Below are positions 27,641 through 35,014 of a stretch of DNA of 64,000 nt, in pieces. Position numbers and translations under genes: made by a program. This DNA is from Chitinophaga agrisoli. GTDB taxonomy: Bacteria > Bacteroidota > Bacteroidia > Chitinophagales > Chitinophagaceae. The stretch covers positions 2,234,327 through 2,298,326 of the forward strand of contig NZ_VUOC01000004.1 in assembly GCF_008386695.1 (NCBI RefSeq), given 5' to 3'. Within the stretch, counting starts at the first letter, position 1; the number at the start of each line of letters is the position of its first letter. The notes under the pieces were generated by a model. It made no database searches. It was not told the origin of the DNA and was given only the letters and a program-made list of their open reading frames with translations.

Positions 27641-30600
27641 ATGATCAGAACATTGATCCCCGTTATTTATTTCCTGTTATGCTGCCTGACGGTTCCACGC
27701 ATTTACGCGCAAACACCGTCTTACCAGTTTACCCGCATTGATATTGACCAGGGCCTGTCCAATAACCAGATCAACAGTATCTATAAAGACAGCAAAGGGT
27801 TTATGTGGTTTGGCACCATGTCGGGCCTTAACCGTTATGACGGTTACAGCTTCCGCGTGTTTAAACATGACCTGCGCGACTCCAGCTCCCTGCCCGATAA
27901 CCTGATAGAACGCGTTACCGGCGGGCCAGACGGCCTGTTATGGATCTATGCCCGTGACGGGCAGCATGTCTATGACCCGGCCAGCGGCGCGTTCCGCGGT
28001 ACACTGCCCGTTCTGCAACAACTAGGCATACCCGGCAACGCGGTGAACGATATAGTACAGGATACCCTGGGCCGCTACTGGTTCATACACCCTACCGCCG
28101 GGATCTATTGTTATACCCCTGGCCAGCAACCTGCTTTACATTTACAACACAAGGATAAAGACAGCAGCACCATCACCGATAATGCCGTTGCCGCCATTAC
28201 CCCCGTGGCCGACGGCTGCTGGCTGCTGCATAACAATGGGGTGCTGGAAAAAATGGACGCGCGCAGCCATCGCATCATATACCGCGATACACAATTATAT
28301 GACCGCAGTAACGGCGCTTCCCAAAATTACCACCTGATGGCGGACCAGGAAGGCGAGCTATGGATCTACAGCACCAGTGATCCGCAGGGCGTATGGCGTT
28401 GTAATCCCGCTACCGGCGCTTTATTACATTATGATCAGAACAGCAGTCCCATACGCCTCAACAATAATATTGTAAGGGGCATCGTGCAGGATAACCAGGG
28501 CCGGATATGGATAGGCACAGACCACGGCGGCGTGAATATACTGGACAAAAAATGGCAAAGCATTTACTACGCCATGAATATGCCGGAAAATCCCAAAAGC
28601 CTGGGCCAGAATAGCATTACCAGCCTGTATAAGGATAACACCGGCATTGTATGGGTAGGCACGTACAAAAAAGGCATCAGCTATTACCACGAGAATATTG
28701 TTAAGTTCCCCTTATACCAGCACCAGCCCAATAATGCCAGCGGGCTGCCTTATGACGATGTGAACCGTTTTGTAGAAGACGCCGCCGGCAACCTGTGGAT
28801 AGGCACCAATGGCGGTGGCCTTATCTACTATAACCGCAGCAACAATACTTATACCCAATACCGGCATAATGCGCATGATCCCGGCAGCTTAAGCAGCGAT
28901 GTGATCGTAAGCCTGTGGATAGACCATCAGCAACAGTTATGGGTAGGCACTTATTTTGGCGGACTGGATCGTTTTGCCAACGGGCGCTTTATACACTACA
29001 CCAATGACCCCGCCAATCCTTCCTCGCTAAGCAATAACAGCGTATGGGAGTTATATGAGGATAGCAGAAAGCAGCTATGGGTAGGCACGCTGGGCGCAGG
29101 CCTGAACCTGTACAATCCCGCTACGCAAAGCTTCCGCAATTACAAACGCGGCGCCAATAGCCTGCACTCCAATTATATTGCCGCCCTGCTGGAAGATAAA
29201 CGCGGTAACCTGTGGATTGGCACGGATAGGGGCATTGATGTACTGCAGTTATCTACCGGACGCTTTACCGCTTATCTTAGTGACAGTACACCGCCCCGCC
29301 GCCTGAGCAACGATAATGTGATCTGTTTATTTGAAGACAGCCGCGGATGGATCTGGATAGGCACGCACGAAGGATTAAACCTGTATGATCCGCAAAAGCA
29401 ACAGTTCCGCATTTTCCGCAAAGAGGATGGCCTGCCGGACAATTCCGTGCTGAATATACTGGAAGATAATGCCCATACCTTATGGATGAGCACTCCCAAC
29501 GGCGTATCCAACCTGGCCATTACTACCAGCAGCCAGGGGCCCGGTTTCCGTTTCCTGAATTACGACGCTGCCGATGGCCTGCAGGGCAAGGAGTTCAACG
29601 AAAACGCCGCGCTGCGCACCCGCCGCGGAGAGCTGATCTTTGGTGGGGGCAATGGCTTCAACCTGTTTTACCCGCATACCATCACCCAGAATAAAAATGT
29701 GCCGCCCCTGGTGTTTACGGATTTCCAGGTGTTTAACAAAAGCATGCAGCCTGGTGAAAGGATCAATGGGCGCGTACTGCTGAAGGACGATATCAGCGCT
29801 ACGCAACAGCTTACGCTGAAGTACCGCGAAAATGTATTCTCCATTGGCTTTGCGGCCCTTAGTTATTTTCACCCGGAGAAAAGCCGCTATGCCTATATGC
29901 TGGAAGGCTTTAACCAGGAATGGCTGATGACGGACGGCGATCAGCGCCGGGCCACTTACACCAACCTGGACCCCGGCGATTATGTATTCCGTGTAAAGGC
30001 CTCCAACAATGATGGCGTATGGACCCAAACGCCGCTGGAGCTGCATATTAAAGTACTGCCGCCTTTCTGGAAAACGCCACTGGCCTTCATACTTTATGTA
30101 GTGCTGATATTAGGCGCGCTGCTGCTGGCCCGCCGCCTGATGCTGGAACGGGAGCGCCTGCGCTTCCGTATAGAACAGGAGCGGCAGCAGGCCCACCGCA
30201 TGCACGAACTGGACGCGCTGAAGATCCGTTTCTTCACCAATATCTCCCACGAGTTCCGCACGCCTTTAAGCCTGATCATCACCCCGCTGGAAAAGATCAT
30301 CAAAGGCACCCGCGAAGACGGTATCAAAAATCAGCTGGAGCTGATACAACGTAACGCCCGCCGCCTGCTGAACCTCGTCAACCAGCTGCTGGACTTCCGT
30401 AAGCTGGAAGTACAGGAAATAAAACTGCAGACAATAGAAGGAGACATTGTACAATTTATAAAAGAGCTCACCGCCTCCTTCTCTGATCTCTCTGAGAAGA
30501 AACAGGTAAGGCTGGATTTCCGCAGCCAGATCAACAGCCTGGTGATGGCCTATGATGCGGATAAGATAGAGAAGATCATCTTTAACCTGCTGAGCAACGC

Positions 30601-31771
30601 CTTTAAATTTACGCCGGAGTTTGGCAGCGTAACCGTGGAGCTGCAATGGCAGGAAGAAGGGAAGCTGCTGTGTATCATGGTCAAGGATACCGGCATTGGT
30701 ATGCCGCTCGAGCAACAGGACCGTATCTTTGAACGATTTTTCCAACACGAAGGACAAGGCTCCCTGTTGAACCAGGGCAGCGGCATAGGGCTAAATATCA
30801 CCAAAGAATTTGTAAGGTTGCATGGCGGTACGATCACGGTAGACAGCGCCCCGGAAATGGGCAGCTGCTTTACTATTCTGCTGCCGGTACAAATGAGCCA
30901 GACCACACCACCCGTTATTACAGACGCCCCTACGGATTTTACACAACCACCGGCAGCCACCACAGAAACAGCCCCGCCGCATCGCAATGGCAAAAAGCCA
31001 TTAATACTATTGGTAGAGGATAATGAAGATTTCCGCTTTTACCTGAAGGATAACCTGAGCCTGCATTACCAGGTAATAACAGCAGAGAATGGGCAGGCGG
31101 GCTGGAACCTGCTGCAGCAAACCCTGCCAGACCTGGTAGTGAGCGATGTAAGCATGCCCGTAATGGACGGCCTGGAACTATGCCGCCGCATCCGCGCACA
31201 AAAACGCACCGCCCATATACCACTGATACTGCTCACTGCGCGCACTACGGAAGCAGATCAACTGGAAGCGCTGGAAAAAGGCGCTACGGATTTTATTACC
31301 AAGCCTTTTAATTTTGAAGTGTTGCTATCGCGCATACGCAACCTGATCGTACAACAGGCGTCTCTGAAGAAGAGCTATCAGCAGCATATAGAAGCTAATC
31401 CCAGCGAGATCGCCATCTCCTCCGCGGATGAGCAGTTCATACAACAGGCACTACAGATAGTGGAGCAACAACTGTCTAACCCAGAGTTTTCTGTAGAGGA
31501 ACTGAGCCGCGCCCTGCATATGAGCCGGGTATCTGCCTATAAAAAGATCTTATCACTGACGGGTAAAACGCCTATAGAATTTATCCGGTCTATCCGGTTA
31601 AAACGCGCAGCGCAGTTGTTGGAGAAGAGCCAGCTTACCATAGCGGAAGTGGCGTATGAAGTAGGGTTTAACAATCCAAAGTATTTCACTAAGTATTTTA
31701 AGGCGGAGTATAACGTCCTGCCGTCTGCTTATGGCAAACAACGGCAGGACGCGGAAAATGAAAGTGATTGA
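27641..31771 (+). CDS. Hybrid two-component system sensor/regulator (HTCS)
   Basis: The 1376-residue protein begins with a signal peptide (residues about 1-24). A periplasmic double propeller of Reg_prop repeats follows to about 690 (many DNxGxxWIGTxxGGLxxY units), then a Y_Y_Y domain (about 735-805) and a membrane helix (about 810-832). The cytoplasmic part has HisKA (NISHEFRTPLSLI, His870), HATPase (NLLSNAFKF, DTGIGM, GSGIGLNI), a receiver (DVSMPVMDG with Asp1169) and an AraC-type HTH from about 1283. Such HTCS proteins sense oligosaccharides in the periplasm and activate an adjacent PUL. It is flanked by the GH95 pair on one side and the lipoproteins and the GH31-SusCD run on the other. 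It probably controls both. Confidence 0.96.
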   Translation: MIRTLIPVIYFLLCCLTVPRIYAQTPSYQFTRIDIDQGLSNNQINSIYKDSKGFMWFGTMSGLNRYDGYSFRVFKHDLRDSSSLPDNLIERVTGGPDGLLWIYARDGQHVYDPASGAFRGTLPVLQQLGIPGNAVNDIVQDTLGRYWFIHPTAGIYCYTPGQQPALHLQHKDKDSSTITDNAVAAITPVADGCWLLHNNGVLEKMDARSHRIIYRDTQLYDRSNGASQNYHLMADQEGELWIYSTSDPQGVWRCNPATGALLHYDQNSSPIRLNNNIVRGIVQDNQGRIWIGTDHGGVNILDKKWQSIYYAMNMPENPKSLGQNSITSLYKDNTGIVWVGTYKKGISYYHENIVKFPLYQHQPNNASGLPYDDVNRFVEDAAGNLWIGTNGGGLIYYNRSNNTYTQYRHNAHDPGSLSSDVIVSLWIDHQQQLWVGTYFGGLDRFANGRFIHYTNDPANPSSLSNNSVWELYEDSRKQLWVGTLGAGLNLYNPATQSFRNYKRGANSLHSNYIAALLEDKRGNLWIGTDRGIDVLQLSTGRFTAYLSDSTPPRRLSNDNVICLFEDSRGWIWIGTHEGLNLYDPQKQQFRIFRKEDGLPDNSVLNILEDNAHTLWMSTPNGVSNLAITTSSQGPGFRFLNYDAADGLQGKEFNENAALRTRRGELIFGGGNGFNLFYPHTITQNKNVPPLVFTDFQVFNKSMQPGERINGRVLLKDDISATQQLTLKYRENVFSIGFAALSYFHPEKSRYAYMLEGFNQEWLMTDGDQRRATYTNLDPGDYVFRVKASNNDGVWTQTPLELHIKVLPPFWKTPLAFILYVVLILGALLLARRLMLERERLRFRIEQERQQAHRMHELDALKIRFFTNISHEFRTPLSLIITPLEKIIKGTREDGIKNQLELIQRNARRLLNLVNQLLDFRKLEVQEIKLQTIEGDIVQFIKELTASFSDLSEKKQVRLDFRSQINSLVMAYDADKIEKIIFNLLSNAFKFTPEFGSVTVELQWQEEGKLLCIMVKDTGIGMPLEQQDRIFERFFQHEGQGSLLNQGSGIGLNITKEFVRLHGGTITVDSAPEMGSCFTILLPVQMSQTTPPVITDAPTDFTQPPAATTETAPPHRNGKKPLILLVEDNEDFRFYLKDNLSLHYQVITAENGQAGWNLLQQTLPDLVVSDVSMPVMDGLELCRRIRAQKRTAHIPLILLTARTTEADQLEALEKGATDFITKPFNFEVLLSRIRNLIVQQASLKKSYQQHIEANPSEIAISSADEQFIQQALQIVEQQLSNPEFSVEELSRALHMSRVSAYKKILSLTGKTPIEFIRSIRLKRAAQLLEKSQLTIAEVAYEVGFNNPKYFTKYFKAEYNVLPSAYGKQRQDAENESD

Positions 31772-31782
31772 TCAGTTGATGG

Positions 31783-33114
31783 CTATTCCCACCATAATAC
31801 CGCTGGTTTTGCAGGATCAGCGCCTGCTTTAAACGGCTTGTCAGCCGGCGGCGCGGCAATGCCTTCCGGCAGGTTGCTGACTGTAAGGTTAGCCAGCAGG
31901 CCATTCAGCTCAGTGGTAGTGCTGTACAATGTAGCGCCGGTTTGAGGCGCTTTTGCATTGCTGAAACAATTGTTGATCACATAACCTCTGGAATAATTTG
32001 ACGGATCAGGAAAGAGTGAAAACAGGTACTGCACAGTTTCCGGCTCCAAGATATAGGCGTAGGTATTCAGCAAAGTATCTTGTGATCCATTAATACCCTC
32101 GCTGACCATACCAACGATACCACCGGCAACGTTGCCAGTGAATTTTGTAACGGCATAGGACATATTTACATACGAGAAAAACAGGTTGCCGGTTATGCCG
32201 CCTGCATTACCGCCTTTCAATATGCCATTGAAGGAACAGCCGATAATCCGGCTGTAGGATGTAAACCCGGTGATACCGCCTGTTATGGAATATTCGCCGG
32301 CACTTTGTATAGCGCCTTTTACGGAGCAATTGATGACGGAGCTGGCCACGGCATAACCTGCAATGCCGCCAAGATCAGAGCTCATATTTGGAGAAGTAAT
32401 ACCAGCTGCGGATAACTCCAGCCGCAGGTTCTTTACAGTGCTGCTGTCAACCACGCCAAACAAACCCACGAACTCGTTAAAACCATTATTGGCCGCAGTA
32501 AGCGTGAAGTTGGTGATCTTATGCCCCTGACCATCATAGGCGCCCCTTAAGCTGCTCACCGGCGCTTTTGCGAATACCGTATCCGGAAAAGCGATATCCA
32601 CCGGCTGAGTATATACAATGGAGCGATCATACTTCATTATTGTCCGGAGCTGATCAATCAGCATCAGATCCTTATAACCCCGGACCACAAATTCCTCTTT
32701 ATCAATGGAGCCTTCTGCCACCGTATTTTTCCCATCGTTGAAGGTTACTTTAAAAGTAAGCTTACCATCCTTGTAACGCTGGAGGCCCCTGAAGGCAAAT
32801 TCGCTGGCGCCTGTTGTTCCGGTAATACGTACGTTCTCAACGTTGCCGGGCTTCATGCCATTGCTGCCGGTCACCTCACAGGTATATCCCGTTCCGGCCG
32901 GCGCATCAACAAAAGTGGCCATCGTGATCTCCTCATTGTTGGCAAAGGCCCTGATCAACGCCATATCCAGGCGTGCATATTTAAAGTTAAGCGTAGGCTT
33001 TACAGGATCAGGACCTGGATTCTCATCTGGATCGTCTTGTGGTGTTGTATTGTCTTTTTTGCAGGCAGGCGCTGCCAGTATTACAAATAGTAATAAAAAA
33101 TAAATGCGCTTCAT
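31783..33114 (-). CDS. GLUG-repeat-like lipoprotein (paralog 1)
   Basis: I choose the ATG at 33112-33114, 443 residues, because the lipoprotein signal starts there (MKRIYFLLLFVILAAPAC; Cys at residue 18). The longer frame only adds ten residues before it. After the acidic spacer (DDPDENPGPDP) there is a beta-sandwich-like part and then a GLUG-type repeat region: GAYDGQGHKITNFTLTA, FVGLFGVVDSSTVKNLRLELS, LGGIAGYAVASSVINCSVKG, SITGGITGF and AGGITGN. GLUG repeats fold as beta-solenoids and are often found in surface adhesins or peptidases. It ends FKAGADPAKPAVLWWE, almost identical to the neighbouring paralog. It converges, with an 11-base gap, on the sensor gene. The function is unknown; adhesion or surface glycan binding is possible. 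Confidence 0.85.
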   Translation of the reverse strand: MKRIYFLLLFVILAAPACKKDNTTPQDDPDENPGPDPVKPTLNFKYARLDMALIRAFANNEEITMATFVDAPAGTGYTCEVTGSNGMKPGNVENVRITGTTGASEFAFRGLQRYKDGKLTFKVTFNDGKNTVAEGSIDKEEFVVRGYKDLMLIDQLRTIMKYDRSIVYTQPVDIAFPDTVFAKAPVSSLRGAYDGQGHKITNFTLTAANNGFNEFVGLFGVVDSSTVKNLRLELSAAGITSPNMSSDLGGIAGYAVASSVINCSVKGAIQSAGEYSITGGITGFTSYSRIIGCSFNGILKGGNAGGITGNLFFSYVNMSYAVTKFTGNVAGGIVGMVSEGINGSQDTLLNTYAYILEPETVQYLFSLFPDPSNYSRGYVINNCFSNAKAPQTGATLYSTTTELNGLLANLTVSNLPEGIAAPPADKPFKAGADPAKPAVLWWE

Positions 33115-33183
33115 AGGTTTATATAAAACTGGGGACATAAACATCCCTTATTATCAAATGATGTTTTACAGGGTAGGTTTATT

Positions 33184-34482
33184 TTACTCCCACCATAGTC
33201 CAGCTGGTTTGGCAGGATCAGCGCCGGCTTTAAACGGCTTATTCGCAGGCGGCGCGGTAATGCCCTGCGGCAGGTTTCCAACGGTAAGATCCGCCAGCAG
33301 GCCATTTAATTCGGTAATTGTGCTGTACATGGTAGCGCCCGTCTGCGGCGTTCCCATATTACTGAAGCAATGGCTGATCACAAACCCGCCGCTGGTATGC
33401 TGCGGATCAATGAAGAGTGGCGCAGGATGCGCCGTTCCCTGAATATAGGCGTAGGTGTTCAGCAAAGTATCCTGCGTGCCGGCGAAGATTCCCATAAGAC
33501 CACCGGCATTGTTGCTTTGGAAGCCCACGATGGCGGCGCACATATTCATATAACCGGCGCTGAAACTACCGGCAATCCCTCCGGCTATGCCCGCCTGGAG
33601 CGCACCATTAAAGGAGCAGCCCGTAATACGCCCATTCTCCATAACGCCGATGATGCCTCCTGACTGAGAAAAACCACCCATGCTTTTTATGTTGCCTTTC
33701 ACGGAGCAATTAATAATGGAGGCGCCATCGCTATAGCCGGCAATACCGCCAAGATAAGCATCATTGGGAGAGCTGATACCAGTAGCGGATAGCTCCAGCC
33801 GCAGGTTCTTAACCACACTGCCTTTAGTCAGGGAGCCAAACAGACCCAGGAACTCTGTGGAATTACTTTTAGCTGTCGTGATCGTGAGGTTGGTGATCTT
33901 ATGTCCCTGGCCATCATACGTACCAGTAAAACTATTCACCGGCGCCTGGCTAAGCGCGTCATCCGGGAAAGCCATATCCACCGCCTGGGTGTATACAGCT
34001 GCAGGATCCGCACCCGTCTTATACTGCAGTTCCCAAAGGGCAGACAGGTCCCTGGGCTCGCGGATCACAAATTCTTCTTTGTCAAAGCTGCCTTCTATTA
34101 CAGTTTTCGCAGGGTCTTTGAGCGTCACTTTCAACGTAAGCTTACCATCCTTGTAATAATGGAGGCCCTTGAAGTAAAGGAAGGTTATATCAGAGCCTGT
34201 TGTGCCTGACTGAGTTGCGTTGAAATCGACCGGTGGCTTCAGACCATTGCTGCCGGTGATCTCACAACTGAATTCTACTCCGTTTGGCGCGTTGTTGAGG
34301 GTTGCTACCAAAATGGCATTGTTGTAAGCCGACGACAAGCAGTCTCTGGCGCCGATGCGCGTAAAGCTAAAGTCGAGCGAAGGCTTCACAGTAGAACCGG
34401 GACTTTCTGGCGCTGTATCATTTTTTTTGCAGGACGGGGCTGCTAATACTGCTAACAGCAGTATTGAATAAAGGTGTTTCAT
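33184..34482 (-). CDS. GLUG-repeat-like lipoprotein (paralog 2)
   Basis: This 432-residue protein is a tandem paralog of the gene just downstream. It has a lipoprotein signal (MKHLYSILLLAVLAAPSC, Cys at 18), a matching CEITGSNGLKP segment, YYKDGKLTLKVTLKD and EEFVIR. The GLUG repeats are also the same (GTYDGQGHKITNLTITT, FLGLFG, VVKNLRLELSATGISSP, YLGGIAGYSDGASIINCSVKG, SGGIIGV, AGGIAGS). The C-terminus FKAGADPAKPAGLWWE differs from its copy at one residue. A good Bacteroidota promoter lies 25-55 bases upstream. The leader of paralog 1 shows a decayed version of it, so the duplication included the promoter. The function is unknown. Confidence 0.85.
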   Translation of the reverse strand: MKHLYSILLLAVLAAPSCKKNDTAPESPGSTVKPSLDFSFTRIGARDCLSSAYNNAILVATLNNAPNGVEFSCEITGSNGLKPPVDFNATQSGTTGSDITFLYFKGLHYYKDGKLTLKVTLKDPAKTVIEGSFDKEEFVIREPRDLSALWELQYKTGADPAAVYTQAVDMAFPDDALSQAPVNSFTGTYDGQGHKITNLTITTAKSNSTEFLGLFGSLTKGSVVKNLRLELSATGISSPNDAYLGGIAGYSDGASIINCSVKGNIKSMGGFSQSGGIIGVMENGRITGCSFNGALQAGIAGGIAGSFSAGYMNMCAAIVGFQSNNAGGLMGIFAGTQDTLLNTYAYIQGTAHPAPLFIDPQHTSGGFVISHCFSNMGTPQTGATMYSTITELNGLLADLTVGNLPQGITAPPANKPFKAGADPAKPAGLWWE

Positions 34483-34506
34483 AGGTTTGAATCAAAATTG
34501 GGTCCG

Positions 34507-34537
34507 CAAAAATAACATTACCCCCTTATTAAACAAA
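34507..34537 (-). promoter_or_regulatory. Bacteroidota-type promoter of GLUG lipoprotein paralog 2
   Basis: On the minus strand TTTG (34534-34537) is followed after exactly 19 bases by TATTTTTG (34507-34514). This is a full match to the TTTG-N19-TAnnTTTG consensus. Confidence 0.7.
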
Positions 34538-34579
34538 TGATGCCCTATAAATAACCAAATGATAGACCTGCCTCCTGCC

Positions 34580-34596
34580 TGCAATCGATAGTTTTG
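34580..34596 (+). promoter_or_regulatory. TGCAATCGATAG element overlapping a TAnnTTTG box
   Basis: TGCAATCGATAG (34580-34591) is identical to the elements at 4064 and 4126. It overlaps TAGTTTTG (34589-34596), a -7-like box just before the start codon of the small peptide at 34602. If used, the transcript would be nearly leaderless and open to repression at this site. No -33 TTTG is visible. Confidence 0.3.
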
Positions 34597-34601
34597 CGGA
34601 T

Positions 34602-34721
34602 ATGGAGCCCAACAATATACCCGCAAAGAACTACCGCCGGCACCGCAAATGGTACCTGGCCCTGGAGATCATATTATATGTATTGATCACCGCGGGCGTA
34701 ATTTCCCTTTTCTTACTGTAA
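34602..34721 (+). CDS. 39-residue single-pass membrane peptide
   Basis: The frame encodes 39 residues: a short polar, strongly basic N-terminus (NYRRHRKW at about 10-17) and a hydrophobic helix at about 18-39 ending ISLFLL. This fits an N-in, single-pass inner-membrane peptide. I do not recognise a family. A second 39-residue peptide of the same plan, ending in FYFLL, occurs at 56457-56576 next to the other GH31/SusC genes. Here it lies 293 bases before the GH31 gene and has no close co-transcribed partner. It could be a chance frame, but the paired length, topology and location argue against that. Confidence 0.5.
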   Translation: MEPNNIPAKNYRRHRKWYLALEIILYVLITAGVISLFLL

Positions 34722-34915
34722 TCGTTTACGCGCTGCTTACTTTTCGCAGCGCTGTCATCTCACTGATTATCAATCCTGTTTAACAAAATAATACCTGTCA
34801 GGTTAACATTTTATATCCTTTCCGCTATCATTTGCATACCATCACCCCGCCCGGGGTTAACATAAACGCCCCTAATCAAAAACAATCCCCTCCCCTGCCA
34901 TTGAGCGCGGCCGGT

Positions 34916-34923
34916 TACATTTG
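34916..34923 (+). promoter_or_regulatory. Possible -7 element for the GH31-SusCD run
   Basis: TACATTTG is an exact TAnnTTTG match 91 bases before the GH31 start. No TTTG sits at the right distance upstream, as expected if an HTCS activator is needed. Confidence 0.35.
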
Positions 34924-35014
34924 TTTCACACGTTTAAACTGAAACTGAGACAGCCAGATCATCGCGTATTACGATCTATTCCACTATCGTCATTCCACAA
35001 ATCCATATATAAAT

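Larger units (their letters stand above)
34483..35014. other. Divergent intergenic region with a small membrane peptide gene
   Basis: Besides the minus-strand promoter at 34507-34537 it holds a TGCAATCGATAG element at 34580-34591 and a 39-residue frame at 34602-34721. A TACATTTG box lies at 34916-34923, about 90 bases before the GH31 start. I saw nothing else. Confidence 0.6.

Noticed and set aside
29480-30046. 188-residue minus-strand frame within the hybrid sensor
   Set aside because: Antisense to a conserved HTCS gene, no recognisable domain.
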